Position numbers and translations under genes: made by a program
NCBI GenBank assembly: GCA_910583605.1
Contig: CAJTXN010000012.1
Coordinates: forward strand, 1 to 64,000
Length of the DNA: 64,000 nucleotides
Direction of reading: 5' to 3'
DNA from: an uncultured Lachnospiraceae bacterium
GTDB lineage: Bacteria; Bacillota; Clostridia; Lachnospirales; Lachnospiraceae
The notes under the pieces: generated by a model
Told to the model about the DNA's origin: nothing
Database searches by the model: none
What the model saw: the letters and a program-made list of their open reading frames with translations, nothing else
Part shown: positions 51,785 to 61,400 of the stretch, piece by piece
Numbering within the stretch: the first letter of the stretch is position 1
Layout of the letters: every line of letters starts with the position of its first letter

Positions 51785-52114
51785 TTAATTGGCAGGTTTG
51801 AATATTATTTCATCCGGATATACAAGTCCCAGCTTCTTTGCCATTTCTTCTATGTACTGCTTTGTCTGGACATAAATCTTCTGTGCTTCCAGTTCTGCGG
51901 TTCTGCTGCATTCCTGCTCATAGGTAGTCTGAAGATCGTTTACTTTTGCTGCCAGCTCTTTGTCCTCCTGCTCCATATTTTTAATCTGAATTCCCAGCAG
52001 AAAAATAAATATGGCGGCAATGGCAATCACGGCCAATCCGTTAATCCGGTTGCCTCTTCCTTTTCTTTTTCCCGTTCCGTTTACGACTCTTGTTTTCCTT
52101 ACTGCTGCCTTCAT
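51785..52114 (-). CDS. divIC: Septum formation initiator (DivIC/FtsL-like)
   Basis: A small bitopic division protein: basic N-terminus (KRKGRGNR), one membrane helix (about 28-45), a coiled coil (MEQEDKELAAKVNDLQTTYE) and a short C-terminal domain ending KKLGLVYPDEIIFKPAN. 109 residues. Place after yabP-yabQ is the standard one. The ATG overlaps the yabQ 3' end by 74 bp in a different frame; AAGGG lies 8 nt upstream. No later Met in the basic region offers a better start. Confidence 0.85.
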   Translation of the reverse strand: MKAAVRKTRVVNGTGKRKGRGNRINGLAVIAIAAIFIFLLGIQIKNMEQEDKELAAKVNDLQTTYEQECSRTAELEAQKIYVQTKQYIEEMAKKLGLVYPDEIIFKPAN

Positions 52115-52631
52115 GGGCTTTTCCCTTCTTTTCCTGCTGAATTTTTCTGTTTTCTTTTTGCTTCCGGGCTTTCCGTTTCTCTATCTCTTTTTGTTTCTTT
52201 TTCTCATCATGTTTCTTTTTATATTTTGCATTTTTATCACGATATAGTCTGACTATTATTGTAAATGGTTTTAAAACTTTTTTCAATACAAATTCCATAA
52301 CTTTCCGAATTCTGTTCAAAATATAATTCAGTAATTTAGAAACATACTTCACAAAAAACTTTCCAATGCTTATCTCATACAATATCATTCCGGCTGCCAT
52401 GCTGATTATGGCATATCCTCTTACCATTCCGCCATTTTCACGATACATCAGCATAAACATTAATACGGAAACCACAAGCCAGTAAATAATATCTTCCACG
52501 GCCGTAACAGCAATTTTCTTTTTAATGATCCTTCGGAAAATCCGGATGATATCATATATTATTCCACAAAAAGCCCCAAGCATGATGGCATAACAAAAGG
52601 TGTTGAACTCCGCATAAATAGTTTCACTCAT
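52041..52631 (-). CDS. yabQ: Spore cortex biosynthesis protein YabQ
   Basis: Needed for cortex formation in Bacillus. About four N-terminal hydrophobic helices (to residue 110, containing FNTFCYAIMLGAFCGIIYDI) followed by a long, very basic tail (KKKHDEKKKQKEIEKRKARK) that is longer than usual. It overlaps yabP by 4 bp (ATGA) and the divIC start by 74 bp. The tail is read over the divIC start in another frame, so this stretch codes for two proteins. Confidence 0.85.
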   Translation of the reverse strand: MSETIYAEFNTFCYAIMLGAFCGIIYDIIRIFRRIIKKKIAVTAVEDIIYWLVVSVLMFMLMYRENGGMVRGYAIISMAAGMILYEISIGKFFVKYVSKLLNYILNRIRKVMEFVLKKVLKPFTIIVRLYRDKNAKYKKKHDEKKKQKEIEKRKARKQKENRKIQQEKKGKAHEGSSKENKSRKRNGKKKRKRQPD

Positions 52632-52939
52632 TTAAACAGTCTCTTAAACACCGATTCATTATCTTTTTTTGAGGTATAATAGAAGCTGTCAACCGAGCCT
52701 TCAATATCAACCTCACCCTTTTCCAGATTCAATCGTTTCACATGAAGTTCATGCCCCTTTATAATCAAACGCCCCATGCTTGTGTCAAGGCTAATCGCGT
52801 CATTGTCAAATTCATTCACCTCTTCAACACCGGTGATTGTTCCTTCCGTCCTGCCGCTGATGCTTATTTTATGGGCAATCCCCCGTTTATCTGAGGCCGG
52901 ATTCAAACGCCGCCCCGTGCCATATCCATAATCTTCCAT
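52628..52939 (-). CDS. yabP: Sporulation protein YabP
   Basis: 103 residues with the YabP/YqfC beta-rich fold: ISISGRTEGTITGVEEVNEF, SMGRLIIKGHELHVKRLNLE and KGEVDIEGSVDSFYY. Required for sporulation in Bacillus; made in the mother cell. Followed with a 4-bp overlap by yabQ and preceded by rqcP with a 68-bp gap. Confidence 0.92.
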   Translation of the reverse strand: MEDYGYGTGRRLNPASDKRGIAHKISISGRTEGTITGVEEVNEFDNDAISLDTSMGRLIIKGHELHVKRLNLEKGEVDIEGSVDSFYYTSKKDNESVFKRLFK

Positions 52940-53007
52940 TATACACCCCTGTACATCACAAGTCTCGTGTTTAAGTATATTAAGAAATCTTTTTAAATAT
53001 GCATACT

Positions 53008-53247
53008 TTAAAGTTCACGATACATTTCCTTTGCCTCTTCCTTCTTTACGGTTTCAGACACATCTAATACCTGAACCTTTACCGATCTGGTTCCGAACAG
53101 AATTTCAATCCTGTCTCCGACTTTAACATTCTGGGATGCCTTTGCCGGCTTATCATTTATCATTACCCGTCCTGCATCACAGGCTTCATTTGCCACGGTT
53201 CTTCTTTTGATCAGCCGGGACACTTTTAAATATTTATCCAGTCTCAT
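53008..53247 (-). CDS. rqcP: S4-domain RNA-binding protein RqcP (YabO)
   Basis: 79 residues, a single S4 domain: MRLDKYLKVSRLIKRRTVAN, then VMINDKPAKASQNVKVGD. The family binds the 50S subunit and helps the RqcH ribosome quality-control tailing system. It follows hup after a terminator, in the usual yab order. Confidence 0.92.
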   Translation of the reverse strand: MRLDKYLKVSRLIKRRTVANEACDAGRVMINDKPAKASQNVKVGDRIEILFGTRSVKVQVLDVSETVKKEEAKEMYREL

Positions 53248-53324
53248 TATTATACCTCATTTCCAAATCCATTAATAAATTTTGTCTTGCTCCTCCCGTT
53301 CCGCCCAAAGGAATCCCTCTGACA

Positions 53325-53355
53325 GAAAAAAACTGCCCTGCTTTGGCAGCAGGGC
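53325..53355 (-). terminator. Terminator of hup
   Basis: GCCCTGCT / AGCAGGGC stem with a tight loop, followed by AGTTTTTTT on the minus strand. Confidence 0.85.
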
Positions 53356-53418
53356 AATCAAGCTTGCAATCTCATATTCATTCAATCAATTGCTTTTAAC
53401 AAATATCCGGGAAAAAGA

Positions 53419-53694
53419 TTATTTGTTAACTTCATCTTTTAAAGCTTTGCCGGCTTTAAACTTAGGTGACTTAGAAGCCGGAATCGGCATAGTCTTACCT
53501 GTTTGTGGGTTTCTTCCTTCCCTAGCTGCTCTTTCAGCCACTTCAAAAGTTCCAAATCCAACTAACTGAATCTTATTTCCTGCTTTTAATTCCTCAGATA
53601 CAACATCAATAAATGCCTTTAATGCCTTTTCTGCATCTTTTTTAGATAATTCGGTTCTTTCAGCCATAGCTGTTACTAATTCAGCTTTGTTCAT
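53419..53694 (-). CDS. hup: HU-family DNA-binding protein
   Basis: Nucleoid protein of 91 residues: MNKAELVTAMAERTELSKKD, FGTFEVAERAAREGRNPQTG and KTMPIPASKSPKFKAGKAL are the HU signature. GGAGGAG precedes the ATG. It lies 56 bp after mazG and has its own terminator, so it is probably transcribed strongly on its own and with mazG. Confidence 0.96.
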   Translation of the reverse strand: MNKAELVTAMAERTELSKKDAEKALKAFIDVVSEELKAGNKIQLVGFGTFEVAERAAREGRNPQTGKTMPIPASKSPKFKAGKALKDEVNK

Positions 53695-53750
53695 GGATAA
53701 ACTCCTCCTCCGTCATTTAATATTCTTTCTATTCTCGGATAAGCAAACTT

Positions 53751-54467
53751 CTAATCTTCGTTGCTCTCACGTTTATTTATAAACGTTTCTACCATGTTTG
53801 TCAAGGAATTTTCGGCATTTTCTTGTAATTCCACGGCAATATTTACAATTTCCAGAATAATTGCACCAATTTTATTTGAATGATGCTTATTTTCTAAACT
53901 CTTTTCACTATTTATTAAGATAGAGTCTTTTAATTCTTCCAGTAATTTTTGTATATCCTCAATGGACTCCAATGCGGTTTTTCCGTCTTCGTATATCTTA
54001 TCTGACTTTTTCAACACCTTCTGTGCCCTGATCAACGCCGGAAGGGATTTTGGAATTCCTGTCAGCGGACCGAAGTCTGCCTGGGCAGTATTTCGTTTTT
54101 CTTCCTGTTTAATCTTATCCCAATCCACAGACCCGGCTTCAACAACCTCTCCTTCTTCATTTCCGAATACATGAGGATGCCGTCTTATCATTTTTTCGCT
54201 GATGCCCTGAACCACATCATCAAACGTAAATGATTTTCTTTCTTCAGCAATCCGGCTGTGCATGACTACCTGCATCAGAACATCTCCCAGTTCTTCCTTC
54301 AGATTATCATCATCTTTATTATTAATTGCTTCCAGTACTTCATAACATTCCTCTATGAGACATGATTTTATACTTTCATGGGTCTGAACCCTGTCCCACG
54401 GGCAGCCGTCAGGGGAACGCAGTGTCTTAATAATTTTTCTAAAGTCCTCAATATTATATTTTTCCAT
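53751..54467 (-). CDS. mazG: Nucleoside triphosphate pyrophosphohydrolase MazG
   Basis: Hydrolyses (d)NTPs to monophosphates, thought to clean up non-canonical nucleotides. LRSPDGCPWDRVQTHESIKS, CLIEECYEVLEAINNKD and LKEELGDVLMQVVMHSRIAE carry the ExxED/EExxD-type metal residues of the first domain; the second domain (about 130-238) is partly degenerate. 238 residues. Follows spoVT by 66 bp. Confidence 0.93.
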   Translation of the reverse strand: MEKYNIEDFRKIIKTLRSPDGCPWDRVQTHESIKSCLIEECYEVLEAINNKDDDNLKEELGDVLMQVVMHSRIAEERKSFTFDDVVQGISEKMIRRHPHVFGNEEGEVVEAGSVDWDKIKQEEKRNTAQADFGPLTGIPKSLPALIRAQKVLKKSDKIYEDGKTALESIEDIQKLLEELKDSILINSEKSLENKHHSNKIGAIILEIVNIAVELQENAENSLTNMVETFINKRESNED

Positions 54468-54533
54468 CTTTATACCTGAATAATTCTTTCTATCTTCTTT
54501 TGTCAGCTTTTTCTGCTATTCCTGTTGCTTGTA

Positions 54534-55067
54534 TTATGCTTCCATCTGTCTGCCCAGGAAATTCGCGGCAATTGCTGCTATCTTAACTTCGGTTTCGGAT
54601 AATTTGGCAGCTTCGTCCTTTCCCATTACCACAACCGCCCCGATAACATCTCCCTCGCAGATGATTGGCTGAATGATCTTGGAATTTCTCTCGGTGTCAA
54701 TATCCGTTATCCTGATTCCCTTTGTATTTTCTTTTACCAGCATACGATTCTCCAGGATATTTTCAAAGTCTTTTGTCAGACTTTTATTCAGCAGGTCCTT
54801 TTTTCCTCCGGCTGCCGCGATCACCTGGTCTCTATCCGTAATTATCACAATATGCTCCGTATTAAGAGCCATACTTTCCGCATACTGAATGGCAAATGTT
54901 CTCATTTCTCCGATAGGCGAATATTTTTTTAATATAATTTCTCCTTCCCGGTCCGTGAAGATTTCCAACGGATCTCCCTCCCGGATTTTCAGTGTTCTCC
55001 TGATCTCTTTTGGGATGACCACTCTTCCCAGTTCATCGATTCGCCTAACTATACCTGTTGCTTTCAT
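54534..55067 (-). CDS. spoVT: Stage V sporulation protein T
   Basis: Forespore transcription regulator. An AbrB-type swapped-hairpin domain (MKATGIVRRIDELGRVVIPK, 1-50) is joined to a GAF-like domain (about 60-177) with GDVIGAVVVMGKDEAAKLSE. 177 residues, as in Bacillus. GGAGGAG lies before the ATG. A perfect 12-bp palindrome GATACTAGTATC lies 48-59 bp upstream and may be an operator; a sigma-G promoter could overlap it but I cannot define it well. Confidence 0.95.
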   Translation of the reverse strand: MKATGIVRRIDELGRVVIPKEIRRTLKIREGDPLEIFTDREGEIILKKYSPIGEMRTFAIQYAESMALNTEHIVIITDRDQVIAAAGGKKDLLNKSLTKDFENILENRMLVKENTKGIRITDIDTERNSKIIQPIICEGDVIGAVVVMGKDEAAKLSETEVKIAAIAANFLGRQMEA

Positions 55068-55167
55068 TTATTACTCCTCCATTTACAAATCTTATGTTTC
55101 ATATATTTATTGTGATACTAGTATCTGTAAATGAAGGCATTTTATACCTTGGAAATTATGAAATGGA

Positions 55168-56415
55168 TTACTGTTCCGGAATGTCAACTTTTCCCGTAAC
55201 TGCCTCATAAATCAGCGATTTTTTATAAGATGACAAACGGTCCAGCAGGCGGTTTCTATTATTTACCTCTTTGTCAATTCTAAGACAGATCGAATCCAGA
55301 TATTCCGCAATTTCCTTTTGTGCTCCGGGTTCCGGCATGGGAATCTGCATATTCCGGATAAAATCCGTAGATGCCCGAGGCATTTTTGTACCATAAGTTG
55401 AAGCATCCACGATTTTCACAAACCAGTCGCTTAAACATACATATTTAAGATAAGCGCTGTTTCCGGTAAAGTTTCCGAATACCACAAATTCACTGGAACA
55501 GCAGGCTTTCTTTTTAACTTCAAAGGCTTTTGCAAGATACGGTCTTAGCTTCGCAAAAATCACATCACCGGGCTGGCAGATCAGTGCATTTGTCAAATCA
55601 TAATTATTATCGGTTTCTATATATTTTCCGGTATGGCTTTCAATATTTTCCAACCCTATATAACTGCGTTTCCGGCTCTTTGAAATCCATTTTTTATTTC
55701 TTAATTCCGTACAGAATTTAAGCCTTATAAGCTTCCAGTTCTCAGGAATCCTGCCAATCCAGTCTACGCCGCTGTCCTTGTAGGAAACCGTATGATCATA
55801 GCCTTTACTGACCGTTTCCGTTATAACCGTCTGCCGGTATTCCTGCAGTTTTATTATCTGCTCTTCCTGTAATTCCATTACGGAATTTATTAATTTACAC
55901 TGATGATCCAGAAATTCCGCAATCAACTGCTGGGTTTTTACGGATGGGCAGGGAACGTAAATCTGTTTCATGTCGCTCCATTTTGTTGACCATAAATCAT
56001 TAACGATTCCATTTCCATATCGGTAAAACTCATTTGCAAACATATCTGATTTAAACACATAACTGAAAAACAGATTATTAACGTTTTGTTTTGGTCTCAG
56101 TACCAGATTGATCATGGAAACGGAACCGTCCAGTTCCGATATTCCACAGGCTCCCCTTCTGTCTGACCTGCTGTTGATCACAAAATCATTTCTTTTTACC
56201 AGCTTTCTGCAGTTGCTGTTTTCACCCTTAACAACTTTTTCTAATCTTGGAACAATTCCATTCTGTGTGACAGATAAGGGCATATGCTTTTTTTCACTGG
56301 TTTTTTCGTTTCGTTCTTCATATATATAACCGATTTTATTTAATTTCCAGTTTTGGGGGATATTCCCTATCCAGCCCACACTGCTTTTCTTCATCTTTCG
56401 CACAACAAGCACCAC
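55168..56415 (-). CDS. hsdS: Type I restriction-modification specificity subunit HsdS
   Basis: Gives target specificity to the type I methyltransferase. Two target recognition domains (about 10-150 and 215-350), each opening with the same phrase (GWIGNIPQNWKLNKI and DWIGRIPENWKLIRL), are separated by the helical conserved regions IAEFLDHQCKLINSVMELQE and IAEYLDSICLRIDKEVNNRN. The first codon is uncertain: GTG at 56415 or ATG at 56394; neither has an ideal site. It follows hsdM by 1 bp. No hsdR is adjacent. Confidence 0.9.
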   Translation of the reverse strand: MVLVVRKMKKSSVGWIGNIPQNWKLNKIGYIYEERNEKTSEKKHMPLSVTQNGIVPRLEKVVKGENSNCRKLVKRNDFVINSRSDRRGACGISELDGSVSMINLVLRPKQNVNNLFFSYVFKSDMFANEFYRYGNGIVNDLWSTKWSDMKQIYVPCPSVKTQQLIAEFLDHQCKLINSVMELQEEQIIKLQEYRQTVITETVSKGYDHTVSYKDSGVDWIGRIPENWKLIRLKFCTELRNKKWISKSRKRSYIGLENIESHTGKYIETDNNYDLTNALICQPGDVIFAKLRPYLAKAFEVKKKACCSSEFVVFGNFTGNSAYLKYVCLSDWFVKIVDASTYGTKMPRASTDFIRNMQIPMPEPGAQKEIAEYLDSICLRIDKEVNNRNRLLDRLSSYKKSLIYEAVTGKVDIPEQ

Positions 56416-56416
56416 C

Positions 56417-58222
56417 TCATGTATTAAAAATCTTTTCCAGGCTGCCGGTCAGTTCCTTTTCCAAATCCAATATCTCTGTCATAATCTCAACCGACGGTCT
56501 CAACTGCTCATACTGATAAAAATATCTTGCAAACGGAATCTCATAACCAATCTTTGTCTTACTCTTATCAACCCATGCATCCGGTGCAAACGGCAGCACT
56601 TCTTCAGCAAAATACTCGTCTATGTCTTTATCCAGAGGTACATTTTCAGTGTCCCGGAGAGTTATATCCGGCTGTAATTTTCCTTTTTTTAATATGTATT
56701 CCCCGTTTTCGCTCCGCATCGGCCGTTCCACTACGATTTTAGAATATCCGAATTCGGAATTACTGATGATCCTGCTGATCTTACTTTCCTTAAAATCACC
56801 GTAAATCCGGGTAATTTCTTCAATGTAGCGAATGGGAATGTCATTTTTCTTATTTCCCAGTGACTTTCTTCTTCTCTCACATTTTTCATTTGCATTGATT
56901 AACTGAACTTTTCCAACCCTTCCGGAACTCTTTTTATTGGATAATACCCATATATATGTAGCGATTCCGGTATTATAAAAAATATCATTTGGCAGAGCGA
57001 TAATGGCTTCCAGCAAATCATTTTCCAATATATACCGGCGTATATTAGACGGGCCGCTTCCGGCATCCCCTATAAACAGAGGAGAACCATTGTGTATAAT
57101 AGCTATTCTGGAACCTCCGTCCTTTTTGTCCTTCATTTTGGAAATGGCAGTCAGCAGAAATAGCATCTGACCGTCCGATACGGATGGAATACCGGCTCCG
57201 AATCTCCCCTGAAAGCCTGTTTTTGCCTCCTGTTCCACAATTTCTTTTTCATTTTTCCACTCCCGGCCAAACGGCGGATTGGAAAGAATATAATCAAATT
57301 TTTGATTTTTAAACTTATCATCAGATAGCGTATTTCCATCCTGAATATCATTGGCATTATTTCCTTTGATCAGCATATCTGCTTTACAGATTGCAAAGGT
57401 CTGGTCATTGATTTCCTGTCCGAATGCCATTACTTTCGCATCCGGATTAATCTTATCCAGATACTCTTCTGCCACGGACAGCATACCTCCTGTTCCACAG
57501 GCAGGATCATATATTGTCTTGACCACATTCTGTCCGCTTAACACTTTACTGTCATCATAAAACAGGATATTGACCATAAGCTCGATTACTTCTCTGGGCG
57601 TATAATGCTGACCGGCATCTTCATTGTGTGCCTCGGAAAATCTCCGGATGATTTCTTCAAATATATATCCCATTGCCAGATTTGATACTTCTTCGGGATG
57701 AAGATTTCCTTTTTCGGAGGTAAATTCCTTTATCACCATATATAATATCCCCTTATCCGCCATTCTGGAGATATGACCGTAAAAACGGAATTTATCTATA
57801 ATATCCCTGACATTTTCGGAAAAAGCATTCAGATAATCAAATAAATTTTCTTTAATATTTTCCGAATCTTCCAGCAATGTATCAAAGTTATATTTACATG
57901 TATTATAAAAACCAAAGCCGGAAGCTTTTTTTAATATTTCATCTCTGTTGTCCAAATTCTTTACTTTATCATAATTTTCAAGTACCTTATCCTTCGTAGC
58001 CATCAAAATACAATCAAAACGCCGGATTACGGTTAACGGAAGAATGACTTCTCCGTATTCATGAGGTTTATAAACACCTGTTAATTTGTCCGCAATCGCC
58101 CAGATCAGATTCGCCTTTTCGTTTACGATTGTGTTTAGCGATTTACTCTCCATCATTATTACCATTTCTATTGCGTTTGGTACCGCAACTTCCTTTTTAA
58201 TAATTTCTTTTGCATTTTCCAT
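56417..58222 (-). CDS. hsdM: Type I restriction-modification methyltransferase HsdM
   Basis: Adenine-N6 methyltransferase. N-terminal helical domain with LIWAIADKLTGVYKPHEYG, then QHYTPREV (205-212), the SAM motif DPACGTGG (239-246) and the catalytic NPPF (315-318). 601 residues, at the upper end for HsdM. Upstream comes the giant surface protein gene and not hsdR, so in this window the pair is M and S only. It may be an orphan methylase or use an R subunit elsewhere. Confidence 0.93.
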   Translation of the reverse strand: MENAKEIIKKEVAVPNAIEMVIMMESKSLNTIVNEKANLIWAIADKLTGVYKPHEYGEVILPLTVIRRFDCILMATKDKVLENYDKVKNLDNRDEILKKASGFGFYNTCKYNFDTLLEDSENIKENLFDYLNAFSENVRDIIDKFRFYGHISRMADKGILYMVIKEFTSEKGNLHPEEVSNLAMGYIFEEIIRRFSEAHNEDAGQHYTPREVIELMVNILFYDDSKVLSGQNVVKTIYDPACGTGGMLSVAEEYLDKINPDAKVMAFGQEINDQTFAICKADMLIKGNNANDIQDGNTLSDDKFKNQKFDYILSNPPFGREWKNEKEIVEQEAKTGFQGRFGAGIPSVSDGQMLFLLTAISKMKDKKDGGSRIAIIHNGSPLFIGDAGSGPSNIRRYILENDLLEAIIALPNDIFYNTGIATYIWVLSNKKSSGRVGKVQLINANEKCERRRKSLGNKKNDIPIRYIEEITRIYGDFKESKISRIISNSEFGYSKIVVERPMRSENGEYILKKGKLQPDITLRDTENVPLDKDIDEYFAEEVLPFAPDAWVDKSKTKIGYEIPFARYFYQYEQLRPSVEIMTEILDLEKELTGSLEKIFNT

Positions 58223-58320
58223 ATTTTGGAAGATTACTCTTCTATTTTAGCTTAATTGAATTGATTTTTCAACTTTTAGATGTGAAGACCGGGATATATA
58301 TTTAAAGATTTTTTAAGAGA

Positions 58321-58368
58321 TAAACCTTCAAACTATGTATTATTATTTTACATTGGTCTGAAGGTTTA
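58321..58368 (-). terminator. Inverted repeat after the surface protein gene
   Basis: TAAACCTTCA / TGAAGGTTTA, 10-bp perfect arms with a 28-nt loop, 40 bp past the stop codon. There is no clean T-run, so it is a weak terminator at best. Confidence 0.4.
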
Positions 58369-58408
58369 TACATATAGATATTCTGTTATAAAAACTGATG
58401 TATCATTT

Positions 58409-61400
58409 TTAGTGATTTTTATGCTTTTTCTTCACTGCAATTACAAATCCAACAGTTGCAAAAGTTATCACTATTACCACAGCTGAAAATAATATCAGAA
58501 AAGTCGGATTGTTTTTAAAACGAATCCACGGATTTGTCGTTACATAAAAACCACTAAGCTTTACCGTATCACTGTTTCCTGCTTTGTCCTCAAATACCAC
58601 TTCAAGACTTTGTGCTGTAGATTTGCTTGTAATATCAAACGAAATATTCTGAGAGTCCTGTGCCAGTCTGTCAAGCTCTGTTTCCGACAAATTCATAATC
58701 TCATCACCGTTTAGAGATACAGATACTTTTGCAAGTTTGATATTATCACTTACGGATATCTGTACATTTTTTACGTCTGCAACATAAGTTGTATCAGATT
58801 TCAAATTTAATATATTGCACAATGGTAACGTTTTATCTACAACAAAAGAAATATCGGCCTGTTTATTTTTTAAGTCGTTTACAGAAATATTTCCCAATGC
58901 ATCCTTTGAAGATATGGTAAGACTATATTCTCCATCAGTATCAAAGCAAGATTTCTTAATTGTATATATATATTCGCACCATGTATTATCTGATATTCTT
59001 TTTTCTAAAGAATAATCCACCCCTTCTTTTAATTCAATCGTATTACTGCCCTTGGTCAATATCAGAAGTATAGAATCCATATCCAGTTCATTGACATTTA
59101 CCTCCGTAACTATAATATCATTTTCAACTGATTTTAAAAATGACTTATTCATCGTTGTTGCTTTACTGTCAATGAAATAGGTCGAACCATTTCTGTTTAC
59201 CGAAAACTGAAATTCATTCTGAACCGTTCTTCCCGCTTTATCAGTAACCATATATGACAGTTGATAAATTCCGTCTTCTGTAAGATTCTCCAAAGAGATT
59301 TCTTTGCCATTTTCAATAAGTCTTTCATTAACTTCTATATCTGTTTTATGTCCGTCTCTATTGACTTTAACCAGATTAAACAATGCATTTTCAAAATAGA
59401 AATCCTTAGCTTCAAATTTAAAACCGACAATATCAGAATTATATGCCTTTTCTCTTTCTACTCCGTAAATAATAACTTCAGGTTCCATCTTATCTATGTA
59501 GAAACTTTCATTTATTGTTTGTATGGCCGTATTTCCTGCCATATCTGTATAAGATACCAGTACTGTATATTGTGCCTCATCATCAAAAGATAATATTGTA
59601 TTGTGAATATCACCGTTTGACAACCATTCTCCAAATGTCACTCCTTCTGATGTTCCATTTTTCTGTACATTCATTACAATCCTGTCTGTACTGAAGTTAT
59701 GTTCATTTATTGTAATTGTGGCTGTCCTGCGATCCTTAAAATATCCATTATTTCCTTCATTATTATCATAAGCTATATTAATAACCGGGGCTGTGCTGTC
59801 AATTGTGAACCCACCGGGTGCCTCACTGCCCGGTACAAAAGATATTACCGCTTCATTTCCGGCAGGGTCTCTATATACAATGTCAAATGTATACTCGTCA
59901 TCCTCTGTATAATTAATTGTCTTAATATGGGTAAAATCATCATTATTTCCGCTACCTGTTGTATCTGTCCAATTACTTTCCAACACTGATTTTCCATCTG
60001 TGCTTACAACAGAAATCATTACATCTTCCGGCCTGAAATTTCTCTCCTGTATACGAATGGTTGCCGTACGTTCCTCTCTGAACATTGTCCGATATGTCCC
60101 ATCCGGGCTGTTATTATCATATGATATTGTCACGGCAGGTGCTGTTGTATCATTACTGAATCGTATCTCTTTTGTTGTTGTATTATGTGCATTGTCCGTT
60201 AATGATACCGTCAATGTAATTCCATTACTGTTATCACTGATATTCAACGTTCCGCCAAGTTTGGTAACCAGATTAAAATCCTTTTGCTGAATCGACATAA
60301 AACTGTTTTCAATGCTCTGACCACCCTGCTCATTCTCTCCTGTTCCAAATGTAAACGAGGCGTTACCATCTGCATCAATATCAATTGTTCCTGATTCTGA
60401 GAATGCCTTATCCGGTTCACCGGACGTAACGGTCCATTTTACTGACCGTATTCCCGAAAAATCATCATTAACCTGGATACTGACAGGCAATATTTCCTGA
60501 TTATAAAGAGGCAGTCCCGTTATGTCTTTCATCGCTGTTTCTGGTACCACAATATTAATTGCCGAATATTTTTCATGTAACTCTTTATCTTCTACAATTA
60601 CACCCGGTTCTTCCTTATCCTCAAATTTATTTCCGGCTATATCTGCAACTGATAAAGACAATTTTCCTTTAAATCCCACATTCAGTATCTTATCCCCTAC
60701 CATACCTTCCAGATTTATCGGAGAATTATTAACATTTATCGCTGCTATACCTGAACCTTTTTCCCCATCACTTGTCTGTATCAGCAGGCTAATGTCCTGA
60801 TTAAAGAAATATCCATAATGTCGTCCGCTTTCTGCCCCGCTCGTTATTCTGCCATCCAGGAAAATTATTGGTTTTTCCGGTATCTTTGTATCATAATTTA
60901 TTGTTATTGTCTGTTGCTCAGACCGATACCCGACATTATCATATGCCACAATATCTACTATATTTTTTCCATTCTTTAATTCAAGCTCTGTTATTAACTC
61001 ATTCAATGTAATTCCTGCATCTGTCAAACTTTTAACATCACTTTTTACAAATGTCTTTTTTCCCAGATTATATTCAATTTTTTGAATTCCTGACACCTTA
61101 ATTATATTCGTTTTATTATCGCTCAGAGAATCTGCTCTGATAATTATATCTTCCGGTAAAGTTCCGGCTTTTATCCAGGCACCATTGTCACTATTGCGTA
61201 TTACACTCTGATTAATACTGGTTTTTAATGTTGGCTTTGTTTCATCATAATAAAACGGTATAGTCAATTTCTTCGATTTATTTCCAACGTTATCAAAAGC
61301 AACAACTTCTAATGAATTTAAACCCTCTTTAATCTTCATTTTATTTTTAAGTTCACTCCAGCTAAGCCCGGTTGCACTCTGTTCATTAGATTTCTCAATT

